DNA of 64,000 nucleotides from Meconema thalassinum (GCA_946902985.2 OX336392.1:462732693-462796692); one strand, 5' to 3'; shown: positions 12,215 to 22,593, numbered from the stretch's first letter. Numbers and translations are program-made. Notes: a model not told the origin generated them from the sequence alone.

Positions 12215-12835
12215 CACATTAGGCTCTTACAATACTTACATGAAATTAATTCTACAGTTGCTCCGATTGCACCAAGAACTAAAAGAGACACCACATTCCC
12301 TCGATGGAAAGAAGAACCACCACCTATAATATTAGATTTAAGCGAATTCAATAAAGAAACAACCGACAGTACCGTATTTAAAAGAATGCTATCTGAGAAG
12401 TGCGCAAGTTTGCCCCGACACACTCCTATATATACTGATGGCTCAAAGACTGAATACGGTAGTGGCTGTGCTGTTGTCTATCCTGATCACACTATAAGGT
12501 ATGCTCTACCAGCTACATGCTCCATATTCACATGTGAACTGTATGCCATCTTAAAAGCTATGGAATACATAAAGAGTTCCCCCGAAAAGGATTTTTCTTT
12601 AATCCTCTGTGACTCTTTATCAACAGTAAAACTTATTCAAAATACATCATCCCCAAACACATTAGTTCAAGACATACTGCAGACCTACAATACTGTGAAA
12701 AATAATGGACAGCAAGTTACCATAATATGGATTCCCTCCCATAAAGGAATAAAGGGCAATGAACAAGCTGACATAGCAGCTAAAGAAGCAACTCGTCTAC
12801 CTCTACACGATCCAAACGTTCTAACTCCCTACTAA
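12215..12835 (+). pseudogene. I-type LINE ORF2, RNase H domain
   Basis: This RNase H would remove the RNA template strand after first-strand synthesis. Its acidic residues are visible: YTDGSKT (Asp) near 12430, CELYAILKAME (Glu) near 12535, CDSLSTV (Asp) near 12610, and the final motif GNEQADIAAKEA near 12757. The domain is therefore complete. The reading stops at TAA 12833-12835, exactly where a 194-bp direct duplication begins. Confidence 0.85.
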
Positions 12836-13028
12836 ATACATCATCCCCAAACACATTAGTTCAAGACATACTGCAGACCTACAATACTGTGAAAAATAAT
12901 GGACAGCAAGTTACCATAATATGGATTCCCTCCCATAAAGGAATAAAGGGCAATGAACAAGCTGACATAGCAGCTAAAGAAGCAACTCGTCTACCTCTAC
13001 ACGATCCAAACGTTCTAACTCCCTACTC
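12641..13028 (+). repeat. 194-bp tandem duplication inside ORF2
   Basis: 12641-12834 is repeated almost perfectly as 12835-13028 (both begin aatacatcatccccaaacac and end at ctccctact). 194 is not a multiple of three, so the duplication creates the stop at 12833 and shifts the downstream frame. No difference between the copies was noticed, which suggests that the duplication is younger than most other lesions in this LINE, or that it is an assembly or sequencing product. Confidence 0.9.
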
Positions 13029-13434
13029 AGATGTTGCCTCTTTTCTTACTACAAAGATCCGTAAAGAATGGTTAACCGAATGGACACGCACACAACCCAC
13101 AAGGCTTCATGATGTCAGACGAGGATCTACAGATAAATTTGATGTTTCATTCCTTCAGCGTCGAGAACAAGTGCTCATTACTAGAATACGTATAGGCCAC
13201 AGCAAACTGTCTCATGTACATCTCTTCTCTAAGAAACCTCCACCAGTATGTGACACCTGTCAAAAAAGAAAAACTGTTGACCACATTATACTCGAATGTC
13301 ACCTATACGATCAACAAAGACTTTTGTGCAAAATCAATCAAAACAATAGTGTAAGTGACATCTTGAATGAGAATACTCAGTGTAAAAACATTATCAAATT
13401 TTTTAGGCAAACGAATCTACTCAGCAAAATCTAA
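12889..13434 (+). pseudogene. I-type LINE ORF2, C-terminal region
   Basis: This frame repeats the last part of the RNase H (from the duplication) and then continues into the ORF2 tail. It includes a Cys-x2-Cys ... His-x4-Cys motif (CDTCQKRKTVDHIILEC, near 13250-13300) that is common at the C-terminus of I/Jockey-group ORF2 proteins and probably binds nucleic acid. It ends at 13434, followed by a 3' UTR of about 155 bp and the A-rich tail. Confidence 0.8.
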
Positions 13435-13602
13435 TCTTTATCTGATCAAGATATATTGTTATTTTATAGTTTTTTTTTTTCATAAATGTATCTCTATGTA
13501 ATTAATATAAATAGTGTAGTATGTACAATTCTGAATGTCGCGATATGACTTACTGAGTTAAAGCGACAATAAATAAATTTATTTAAAAAAAAAGACCAAG
13601 AC

Positions 13603-13949
13603 CGAGTACAATATCTCAGACCGTAACATCAAAACAAAGATGGCGGCAATCGTAGGGGAACAGTTGTTGACGCCGGCGGGCATGTCGCCATCGAAATAGC
13701 GGTAAATTCGAAGACGAACTTTCGCATGATTGATTACATTCCACCAGAAATGACAGGATTTTATGTAATAAGGCACAAATTCAATATGAAACCCTGACGT
13801 ACTTCGCTACAAGCAACGCGAACAGACAGTAGCTAAAAATACAGACATAAATAAAGCAGAGAGAACACAAAATATTTAAAAAATGCAAATACTTCTAAGT
13901 TAAATGGAGCTACAAGAATGCAAATAGAAATTGTAGTTGCTTATATTAG
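13603..13949. other. Unassigned DNA
   Basis: No coding region, element end or RNA gene can be supported here. The stretch lies between the target duplication of the I-type LINE and the first SINE. Confidence 0.5.
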
Positions 13950-14295
13950 GGACTACGAGATCATGGTCTTGTAGCCCTATGTATTTGTGTGTAGAATTTG
14001 TCTGATAACCTGTGTCACTGTAATGTCTGTAATAGTGTGTGTATTTGTAATTGAGATAAAATTTGGGTAGGAAGTGGCCGTGGCCTTAAATTAGGTACCG
14101 GTACTATCCCGGCATTTGCCTGGCGTAGAAGTGGGAAACACTTCCAGAATAGCTGAGGAAGGAATCGAACCCGCCTCTTCTTAGGTTTGCCTAATGAGGC
14201 TGAGTGTACCTCGTTCCAGCCCTCAGAACCAGGAATCGAACTCGGGCCTCCGCAGTGACAGCCAAGAATGCTAGCCACTACGGAACGAGGCGGAC
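13950..14295 (-). mobile_element. tRNA-derived SINE, copy 1
   Basis: Read on the minus strand, the head at about 14290-14215 has a box-A-like TAGTGGCTAGC and a box-B-like GAGTTCGATTCC with the spacing of a tRNA promoter. The body follows with ggctggaacgaggtacactcagcctcatt and then cacttctacgccaggcaaatgccggga. The same body occurs in the neighbouring copy and at 49080-49175, 19370-19790 and 24070-24500, which defines a family. RNA polymerase III transcription of such elements is family knowledge. Confidence 0.75.
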
Positions 14296-14334
14296 TCGAC
14301 AGCTCGTACCAAATACCCTCCTATATAGGCCATT

Positions 14335-14590
14335 GCAGCTCTCGTTATAGAAATTTGGTTATTTAGCCCCCATCTGCTACCCTGTGTTATTGCGGCGTGT
14401 GCATTTGTAATTCCGGTGATGATTTGGAAGGTGACCTTAAGTTAGGAACCATCCCGGCATTTGCCTGGAGTAAAAGTGGGAAACTACGGAACACCTGTTC
14501 AGGAAGGATGAGATGGGAATCTAACCCACCCCTTCTCAGTTTTACCTCATGAAGCTGAGTGTACCCCGTTCCAGCCCACGGAACAGAAGA
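14335..14590 (-). mobile_element. tRNA-derived SINE, copy 2 (body only)
   Basis: This is a second copy in the same orientation: ctgggctggaacggggtacactcagcttcatgaggtaaaac..., then TTTCCCACTTTTACTCCAGG and AATGCCGGGATGG in minus-strand reading. The tRNA-like head is missing or unrecognisable, because the homology ends near 14590. Confidence 0.65.
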
Positions 14591-14761
14591 AAATTTATTG
14601 GCAAAGCCTGGATTCTAACATGGATCTCTGGGGGCGACAAAGAGAAGGTCAGGTATCATCATCAGAACTGGAGCAATAATACAAGATCACCTAATTTCCA
14701 ATTTCAATCGCATGGTCAGCAGTAGTAGGGAACTTTAGACTTTGAATATTGCGTAATCGCG

Positions 14762-14835
14762 ATGACGTCATAGCCCTTTGGGTGACGTCATGGGCCCTTA
14801 GAGCGAGCACGTGGTCCAGGAGCGAGCATGTGCAC
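14762..14835. promoter_or_regulatory. Paired TGACGTCA palindromes at arm tip
   Basis: The perfect 8-bp CRE/ATF-type palindrome TGACGTCA occurs at 14763-14770 and 14783-14790, 20 bp apart, within 65 bp of the arm end. It is followed by two GAGCGAGCA(C/T)GTG blocks. The right arm carries the mirror set at 29031-29104. Binding by bZIP-type factors, or by an element-encoded protein, is possible but is inference. Confidence 0.5.
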
Positions 14836-14930
14836 TGCACGTGTTAGCGTGGGAAGGGGTTGACCTTTTGGCTTGTTTGTGCGATGATGATAAAAAGTTA
14901 ATGGGTGTTAACGTCATGGGGGTTGTTTAT

Positions 14931-15172
14931 TAGGATGCTAATTGTCATCTGACACCCATGCGAGTGTGAGCATGTATGCCAGTGCCAGCGATCCGCACAT
15001 GTGGTGTGCAGCTGTTATGTTTTTTCTTTGCCCGCGCCGGGTGGGCTGAGCGGAGAGGCAGTTTCTATCCACACATGTGGTGTGCAGCTGTTATTGTTTT
15101 TTGCTTAGGATGCTAACCGTCATTTGACACCCGTGCGAGTGTGAGCATGTGCACCAGTGCGAGCGATCACAT
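14931..15172 (+). repeat. Subterminal direct repeats of the left arm
   Basis: A block of about 65 bp (AGGATGCTAA, GTCAT-TGACACCC, TGCGAGTGTGAGCATGT, CCAGTGC...AGCGATC) occurs at about 14931-14995 and again at about 15107-15170. CACATGTGGTGTGCAGCTGT occurs at about 14996 and 15072. Subterminal repeats are common as transposase-binding sites in DNA transposons, but here the role is unproven. The mirror copies lie at about 28696-28935. Confidence 0.7.
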
Positions 15173-15666
15173 GATATGTCTGCAGTGTTCGCGTGAGACG
15201 TGGTTGACCTTTAACAAGTAGTGTTAACTTGGGGGGTTCTGTCCACTAACTTTTTGAACCCTCGTCCTATCGGCCCCCGAACCTGATATCTCGCACTCGT
15301 AGTAATTACCCCCTCTTTTCCTATAGCCTCATTATTTAAATAAAATACCAAAACAAAAGGTCATTCGCGGGTAGTGGGGTAGTGTATGTTCTCTTGCAAG
15401 TCGCGTGTGTGCTTGAATACGTATGGCTATGTTGGGAAAATGTTTGGTGGTGGGCGAGGACTAGGGTTGAGTGAGGGCTCGTTTAAATGATATTTTTCCC
15501 GCTCTATTTGATGGTGAGGTAATTGTTTAAAATGGGTGGAATTTGGAAACGCAATTTGAGGTAAACGTGCGTTTTTGACATTTTGGCGAATTTAATGAGC
15601 TTGTAAGGCTAGAACGATGTGTTATTTAGGAATGGTGTGACATCCTCTTTGCTATGAATGTGTGTC

Positions 15667-15667
<1 letters not shown>

Positions 15668-15718
<51 letters not shown>
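15668..15718. repeat. (TA)n microsatellite
   Basis: About 25 TA units are present. The right arm has the same tract at about 28148-28198. Near-equal lengths on both arms, despite the usual instability of such tracts, point to a very recent common origin or recent conversion. Confidence 0.9.
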
Positions 15719-15720
<2 letters not shown>

Positions 15721-15914
15721 AAATTGTTGTTTTTTGAAATTGGTGCTATTTTGGAAACGGTGAAGATGAGAGAAAAGTTTGTTTGACGTCTATGAAAGGT
15801 CCCTATGCCCTCTAGGCTGACAGCAAGTTTGAAGTGTGTAGGACAAAACAAAATGATAGCCTACTTTCTGGCGAACATTGGCGATGATTCGCGATCGCAT
15901 GGTCGGGTTTGAGC

Positions 15915-17160
15915 ATATAGGGTGTCGTAGGACTTGTGGTGAACCACCCCTTGCTATGGACGGGAGTATATCCCCCCCAAAATAAATCTACCCTTACCCG
16001 GAGGTTAAGTAGTGGTTATTTTTGTATGCATGCGCACTTGAGGGCTTTTGTAAGAGAGCGGAATTTTTAAATGATTCTTTATAGATGAGGTTTTTTAAAA
16101 TATTCATTAAAAAAACAAAAAACTGATAGGTCATTCGCTTTTTAGTATCTCGCTAACCAATAATGCGATTTAAACATATGGGGTGTCGTAGGACTTGTAG
16201 TGAATTCTCCTTTTGTATGAATGAGGTATGACAACCCCCAAAATAAAAACTACCCTTACCTGGGGTGAAAGAGCAATTTTTGTATGTATGCACACCAGTG
16301 GCTTTTGTCAAAAGGGCCTAACTACACATTTGTTAATATTTTCTGAACCCCTGATGGGATTTTGCCATAGGCAGTATCCTAGCACTTGGGGTGACGCTTC
16401 GTTTTTGAAAGTATGATTCATTTTTTGTCAAAAGGGCCTAACTACACTTTTGTTAATATCTCGTGAACCAATCATGCTAGGGACTTGTATGAGGGGTCCT
16501 AGCACTTGGGGCGACGTCCCCCTTTGTGGGGTGAAACTACCCCCCAAAATTGAAAACTCAATATCTTGGAAACTAAGAACCCTAAAATTCGGCGTGATAG
16601 CTTTAAAAATAGGTGATGACATAGGCTTTTACCTGGATTGGTCATTTCACCCCTAAAACAGTAAATAGTCATGTTATGAAAAAAAAACGTGTTAAACACC
16701 TAAAAATGATAAATGAAACTAAGATCTTTTGTTTTTTATGAAAAATAGCAGGGGGGTGAAAACTACCCCCAAATTGAAAAATCGATAGCTTGGAAACTGA
16801 GAACCGTAAAATTATGTGTAATAGCTTAAAAAATTGGTTGTGACATAGGCTTTTACCTGGATAGATGATGTCACCCCTAAAACAGTAAATAGTGATTTTA
16901 CAGTGGGGAAAAAGGTCTTAAACGGGTAAAATTGATAATTGAACCTAAGATCTTTTGTTTTTCATGAAAAATAGTAGGGGGTGAAAACTACCCTCAAATT
17001 GAAAAAATCGATATCTTGCAAACTAAGAACCCTAAAATTAGGTTTGATAGTTGAAAAATAGGTGATGACATACGCTTTTACCTCGATAGATTATTTCACT
17101 CATAAAACAGGGAATAGTAATGTTACAGGAGAGAAAGGTATTAAACACTTAAAAGCATAA
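15915..17160 (+). repeat. Modular tandem repeats, last part about 225 bp period
   Basis: At 16520-17160 a unit recurs three times (anchor atatcttggaaactaagaacc at about 16561, 16784 and 17011). Each unit contains GGTGAAAACTACCCCCAAA, AGGCTTTTACCTGGAT, CCCCTAAAACAGTAAATAGT and AAGATCTTTTGTTTTT. Upstream, 15915-16540 holds shorter modules in pairs (GGGTGTCGTAGGACTTGT at about 15919 and 16178; AAAAGGGCCTAACTACAC at about 16311 and 16431). The region looks like an old satellite or a TE-derived array and is mirrored in the right arm. Confidence 0.75.
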
Positions 17161-18404
17161 GAGTTTTTTGAAACCATGCTTTAATGAATGTGTGTTTGGA
17201 GGATGACAGCTTGCAAATTAATATTATTATTATTATTATTTGTATTATTATTATTAGGTAATTATGGATTAATGTGTTTATAGCTAATGAATAAGGCTAC
17301 AGAGTTGTATCAGGTGTTGTACAAATCAGGATGGCCAAACCGTTGCCATTCCCCATGAATATACCCAAAAGAGCCAAAACGTTAAGGTTATCGACCTGAG
17401 ATTTTATAAAACTAATTATCGGAGAGGGTGAAGTAAGATGTTGTTTTGGACTGACAGTGGCTAACCCTTTCCCATGATTTATGAATTGACCCAAAATGTT
17501 TTACCTGACAAGACTGAGTGTACCTGTTGCAGCCTTTAGAAAATCGAACCCGGGCCTGTGTGGTGACAGTCGAGTTATATTAATGATGCTTTTTGAACAA
17601 ACACACTCTTGCATACTATCGCTGGGTTGAATCTGCACAGAGACACTGGCTTTGTTTGTGTAATGAGTCTTGGTGATAAGAACACGGTGCTCTTGCCAGC
17701 AAGTTTCATATTACTCGTCTGCTTGATAGCGGACGTGATTCGCACCGTGTTAACGTACATGACTTGATAGTTGTTAGGTAAGGGTTGACAAGGCTCAATG
17801 AACCTTATTGCAACCTTAAGATGAATATGAATTTCTTGGTATAGTCGGGGTTGCAAGCCAAGGCCTTAGGGTAGACAACCAACTATGTTAAACACTACAC
17901 TGTGAGATGGTCAAATGATAATGTAACAGAACATATAGAAAAGTTTTATGTAGTTTAACGAATTGACTAAGAGCCATACCATGAGAGGTATAGGTAATTG
18001 AAATTGAATCCTTAGCTGTTGACCCTACTACATGTAAGCTATAGCAATGCCCGCCTATAAGCTATCATGTTAGAAAAAGAAATGTATGGGTTGTTTTAAA
18101 CGGAGAATGATTGTGTTTACTGTGAAACACAAATCTGAATTTAAAAATAGTTTATGTCCTACATGATGTTTGAACTCTCTTTTTATTTATACTTTAGACA
18201 AACGCTAACATAGTTGTAATTCAGAAACCATGGCTGCCTCCTTTCCAATCCTACACCGTACACTGAAGTTAAAGTTAATAATGATCACGTTACAGGCAGC
18301 CAGTTTCAAAGCCATGAGAAATAAGTGAACAAAGTATAAAATACTTGACCCAGTCGGGAAATCAACATGGTGTTGTTTCAAACAAAAGACAAGCGTTCTA
18401 TAAA

Positions 18405-19115
18405 CTTGACCACCAAGCTGTCCTATCGACCCCTAATTGTTTGGCTGATGGTGAAAATAAAATTAAATGTAAACTATAACTAAAACTAACTACACACTTA
18501 TAACTAGAAAAATGAAATGTAAGAAAAAAGGATAACAGGACAAATAAAGGACAGAAGGAATAAATAATGCCCCTCAACCCTCAAGAATGTGGATTGATGA
18601 ACTTGAAAGGAAGGAGAGCCATAAAAGGTAGATATGAAAGTAAAAGAGGAGAGGGTCCCGCTCCAGAGGTAATCGATAAAAAGGAGGAAAACTGGGCCCA
18701 GCTCAGGAATCCCTTGTGGTCGCAAACTTCCAAACTCATCAGCCGTAAGCCCCTGAGGGTGTAGGCATATCCAGGGTGCACCACAAGTGGTGGGGCTACA
18801 TACACCCTACCTTTAGTGTGGCTTGTGCAATAGGCAGGAAATAACATAAAAATAAAAAGAAGGCTGCCTCCTCACACAAGGAGGGTATCAGAAAAAATAA
18901 ACAAGGGTCAATTAAGTCGGAAAATAAAGAGACTCCCTAAGCCTTGGATAGCCTAATAATGTCGGAGTCGGTAGAGAACAAGAGTTGACCATGTGTGGTC
19001 GACAGGAAAGAAGACAGACAGGAGCCTAGCACAAGTCAGTGGGAACAATGACGGATTCAGCTGGGGCTCCATGGTCGTCAACCTACATTCCACTAGATGA
19101 AAGCCCTTGTTTGGG
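18405..19115 (-). mobile_element. 0.74-kb-type retroposon, diverged copy in left arm
   Basis: Diverged blocks of the family are present in order: cctatcgacccctaattg (diverged GGGGCC block), actaaaactaactac, GAGGAGAGGGTCCCGCTCC, CCCAGCTCAGGAATCCCT, GGTGGGGCTACATACACCCT, CACAAGGAGGGTATCA and CTCCCTAAGCCTTGGATA. It is one of the sequences mirrored at 24750-25460, so it was present before the arms were copied or homogenised. Confidence 0.7.
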
Positions 19116-19364
19116 GGTGGTGGAAAATAAACACCTCTTTTGTTTTAAATCACTGGCTTTAAGGACGGTAACAAATGGCATGCCATTATAATGCGATACT
19201 GGTCCTAGGGATATGCAAAATTGTATTAGATACTCAGCTAATAATAGTGTACATGACCCCTTATTATTTTCCCTAATTACAGTACATGGGAATGATGACC
19301 ATGATTTCCAAGCCCCTAAGTAAGACAAAAACATATTATTTCCATTCCCAAACAGTTGGGGTGA

Positions 19365-19795
19365 GGTGAGGTGAGTTTTCTAAACGTCAAACACATGTGG
19401 TTTTCCACTTTTACTCCAGGTAAATGCCATGTTTGCCCACAGACAAGTGCAAAGAAAATCGAAACATGTTATGTTTGGATCAATTCCTTACCTACATGAC
19501 AACATGTACTTGAAATAACAAGTAATGAGCATTCTATGTTAACAATAGTGAGATGCTTGCGAACTGCCAATGCTTAGAGCTCATTCGCGGCTTCTAAGGG
19601 AGGCAAGGAGTACACTTACTTGAAAAACTAACAAGAGGAGTGTTCGATTTTCCCACAACACCCAATCTGAAAGTAAATATAAATGACTATGCACTTAAGT
19701 CCATAACCACCTCCTTACCATTCCTACCCTTCATAGTCAAAGGCACACATTAATACAGCCATCACAGTGACAGAGGTTATTTGTAAAATATCTAA
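19365..19795 (+). mobile_element. SINE body fragment in left arm
   Basis: The SINE family's GTGGTTTTCCACTTTTACTCC-type block at about 19398-19420 and its distal CAGTGACAGAGGTTAT block at about 19765 are recognisable on the plus strand. An unrelated-looking interval lies between them. A separate minus-strand fragment at about 17497-17575 has the family's tgagtgtacc and box-B-like AATCGAACCCGGG. Confidence 0.5.
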
Positions 19796-20896
19796 ATATC
19801 TGAGATTTATCTTGAAATTGACCGGAATTTTGTAAAATCCACAAAATTTACCGCAAATTTAGCAAATTCCACCAAATTTCAGCAAAATCCAACAAATCAC
19901 AACCAGATTTATTGAAATGCCATTGCATTATTAAAGAATGGTTTGAACTAGCTCAAATTTATATAAAATTACCCGAATATTGATGAAAATTCACCAAATT
20001 CTACCAAATTTAGCCAAGAGGTCTACAAACCATGAAATTTAACCATTTTTTTCAAATTCACAACATATACTCGAAAATTCCATAATATTCCCTTTGCGTG
20101 TATATTTTTTTAGTTGTTGTTTCGTTTCCCACACTCCCTGCAGACAAATACCTGAACATAACTTTCTCCTAGACTAGGAGCTCCACATTCGACATGATAG
20201 CTGAGTTTCATCTCCCATAAACTCGTCTCTGAGGTGGGTGCCAGAAAAGGCATCCAGCTGTAAAAACCACACCCTCACATAGACTTTCATAACTTCTTAC
20301 GTTGAGGTTCATAACACTACGTTGATTGATTTATCGGTTTCCTTTTCACAATTCCTGTCTATACATTCCTCTTGAAGGTTGCAAGATGCTTGCAAGGTTC
20401 CTAAAATGCAATTCAATTTAATAAATACCTTAAGATGGTTTGATTTGCTTAATGATATGGTGTTAATACTATTTTTAGGTTTTGACTGGCTTTGCAATAA
20501 GAATAGACTAACCAAACATGAGTTACCTATCAGGGAAACATTTTGGCCACTATGTTGGCTATTGACCAGTGAGTTTAGCTGTTTATCATTTTTTAAAATC
20601 ATAAACAACAGAGGCTTAAACGTAAAGATAAACCGTGTGACCATGTTTGTTAAACAAGACATTATACCAGAGACAATTAGGATACTTATGTAGAGTTTAC
20701 CAAAAATAATGTTGTGTAACAGTAAATGCTAGTCAACAGTTATACACTTCTAAAAAAAATCATCATACAATACCTGAGAGCTCTTCTAAAATTATTGATG
20801 TGTAACATGTTTCCACTAACTTGCTATGTATTTTTTGGCTTGGGGGTGATTTTCAAGAAATGCAAATGGAACTGAAATGCAATACAAACAATGAGC

Positions 20897-21253
20897 TTTT
20901 CTATATTTTCTTTGCACTTTCAACTATCTTGAATTGTGTATATACTTTACTTTCAACTATCTTGAATTGTGTATATACTTTTGCCGGCATATTTGTTGAC
21001 ATATTTGTTAGCATATTTGCTCCCACTTTTTATATTTGCTTTGCTCCCACATTTCATCCCATATATGCTCCCACTTTTTGCTTCCCAATTTTTGCTCACA
21101 GTTTTTGCTCCCACATTTGCTCCCACTTTCACTGACACTTTTTACCCCCACTTTTGCTCCCTCTTTTTGCATCTATATATGCTCCCACATTAATCTATTG
21201 TTGTTATTTCCAAGTTGTCTTTACTAGAAATTAGTTTATGCTTGACAGTTGAT
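20897..21253 (+). promoter_or_regulatory. Pyrimidine-rich repeat leader and splice acceptor of FLYWCH gene
   Basis: The spacer starts with a 33-bp unit (ctttcaactatcttgaattg...) repeated at 20917 and 20950. A degenerate array of short units built on TTTGCTCCCAC(A/T) then runs from about 20985 to 21190. It ends with tgttatttccaagttgtctttactag, a good splice acceptor with the AG at about 21226-21227, just before the coding frame opens. The coding region may therefore be the last exon of a spliced gene, whose 5' exon would lie in the left arm. That is inference. Confidence 0.5.
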
Positions 21254-22096
21254 ATGGAAGTATCAGTGACTAGGTATGGTAAGCCTTATGCATACTATAA
21301 AGGATATTCATATATTGTGAAACGAAGCAATACAAATGGAACTGTTATTTGGCGCTGTTCAAAGCAACGATCGAAACAGTGTCGAGGAATGCTTAAGACA
21401 AGAGAATTGGACATACTTTCTTCAAACAGTCATGATTGTAAACTTAATAATCATGCTAGTGTAAATGTAAGGAAAACGCAAACCGAAGCAAAAAGCCAAG
21501 TCCAAGAAAAAAATAGTGCTGCTCAAGATAATATTAACCTCGGGTTTAATACACTACAACGCACTCATGCTGTTAGCGAGTTGTTTAATGAGAAACCTTT
21601 AAGACCTCCAGTAAAACCCATGTTCAGACACACACACACATCTCAAAAGCCCTCAACTCTATCAGAGACAACATACCCCATCAAGAAGTTGGTTGGGGAA
21701 GATGAAAAGGATGATGATGGTGATAATAATAACATAATGTTAAAGAACTCTAGTACATCTAAAAAGAAGCTTTCAACACTATCAAAGGGAACTCAAACCA
21801 TTGAACAGACTGTGGACACAGGTGGAAATTATGATGGTAAAGATGACGAGGATGATGATGATCATTATGAAGATGATTATAATGATGAGGATGATAATGA
21901 TGTTGATGGTGAAAATGATGGACTGCTTCCCGAGTATTTGAAACCATTCATAAAAAATAGCAAATGGAACGATCCTAATATATTAGTCGAACGTCTACAG
22001 CTCTTGCATGCCTGTAAACAGGCTGGTCATATTGGTTATGAGGAAGAGCTGTTAAAAATAGAAGATGAACTTCGTAAAGCTGGTATTATTGTGTAA
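21254..22096 (+). CDS. FLYWCH-type zinc-finger protein, 280 aa, intact
   Basis: This is the only gene inside the giant inverted repeat. Start ATG 21254, stop TAA 22094-22096, with no lesion. Residues about 1-68 form a FLYWCH-like finger: aromatic Tyr residues around YYKGYSY, then WRC, then Cys in QCRG, then an H-D-C where classical FLYWCH fingers have His-x-His, which suggests C2HC zinc binding. The middle (about 85-225) is low complexity with long Asp/Glu runs (GAT/GAA repeats, about 21700-21920). The last 55 residues are ordered and helix-like (ILVERLQLLHACKQAG, ending in DELRKAGIIV). FLYWCH fingers bind DNA or proteins and are related to the fingers of Mutator-like transposases (family knowledge). 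No transposase catalytic domain is present. An upstream splice acceptor suggests there may be an additional 5' exon. A host regulator or an accessory transposon protein are both possible. Confidence 0.8.
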   Translation: MEVSVTRYGKPYAYYKGYSYIVKRSNTNGTVIWRCSKQRSKQCRGMLKTRELDILSSNSHDCKLNNHASVNVRKTQTEAKSQVQEKNSAAQDNINLGFNTLQRTHAVSELFNEKPLRPPVKPMFRHTHTSQKPSTLSETTYPIKKLVGEDEKDDDGDNNNIMLKNSSTSKKKLSTLSKGTQTIEQTVDTGGNYDGKDDEDDDDHYEDDYNDEDDNDVDGENDGLLPEYLKPFIKNSKWNDPNILVERLQLLHACKQAGHIGYEEELLKIEDELRKAGIIV

Positions 22097-22593
22097 TTGG
22101 TCAACGTAGCAACACCCCCACCCCTAAAATAATGTTCAGCAAGTGTTATATTCAAAAACTGTAGCAGGCAAACATGAACAAAAAAAGAGCTGTATTCTGT
22201 ATGTGTGTGTGTGTGTGTGTATACCTATTGTAAAAATATATATATTTGAATTAAATTAATTAACACAATTTGTATATATTTCTTGTTTTTTTTTTTTTTG
22301 CATGTTGACTGTAAATTTGCTCAACCACTTTTTGGTTTTCCAATGCACATTTTTGATTTGTTATGATTTTTCCGTAGCATTACAGTTATCAGTCTTGTAA
22401 ACTGGGTGATTAATATAGGTATAAAGGCATCTTTAAAAAATCACAAGCCTTACAGTTGTGACATATCACGTATATTATGTTACATGTTATCCTACATTCC
22501 ACATAGGGCTCTCCGTTATTAACAGTGAACTCTGTTGTCATTAAAATAACTACTTGTAAAATAATTCCAGTGGCATATTCTGTTAGCAAATAT

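Larger units (their letters stand above)
7739..13591 (+). mobile_element. I-type LINE, near full length, with 11-bp TSD
   Basis: This 5.85 kb non-LTR retrotransposon has the order 5' leader (270 bp), ORF1 with a zinc knuckle, and ORF2 with endonuclease, reverse transcriptase, RNase H and a C-terminal Cys/His motif. The RNase H after the RT is typical of the I group. The end is A/T-rich (aataaataaatttatttaaaaaaaaa). The string AAGACCAAGAC occurs at 7728-7738 and at 13592-13602, directly bordering the element, and is the target-site duplication. At least five lesions make this copy non-autonomous: two A-run frameshifts, a nonsense TGA, a further frameshift and a 194-bp duplication. Confidence 0.88.
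14728..20896 (+). repeat. Left arm of giant inverted repeat (6.17 kb)
   Basis: This arm is the reverse complement of 22970-29138. Outer ends: GGGAACTTTAGAC at 14728 against GTCTAAAGTTCCC ending at 29138. Inner ends: CAATACAAACAATGAGC ending at 20896 against GCTCATTGTTTG starting at 22970. Paired positions sum to 43866 at both ends and to 43864-43865 in the middle, so only small indels separate the arms. I counted roughly 20-25 substitutions while comparing by eye, or about 99.5% identity (estimate). The arm contains (TA)n, an array of about 225 bp period, a retroposon copy and SINE pieces, all mirrored in the other arm. No gene is supported in it. Confidence 0.95.

Noticed and set aside
15609..15851. 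80-residue frame with (YI)n run, and its mirror at 28015-28257
   Set aside because: It is produced by the (TA)n tract.
20953..21227. Overlapping frames over the spacer array (FAPTF..., SKSGS...)
   Set aside because: These are translations of the TTTGCTCCCAC array on both strands. No protein support.
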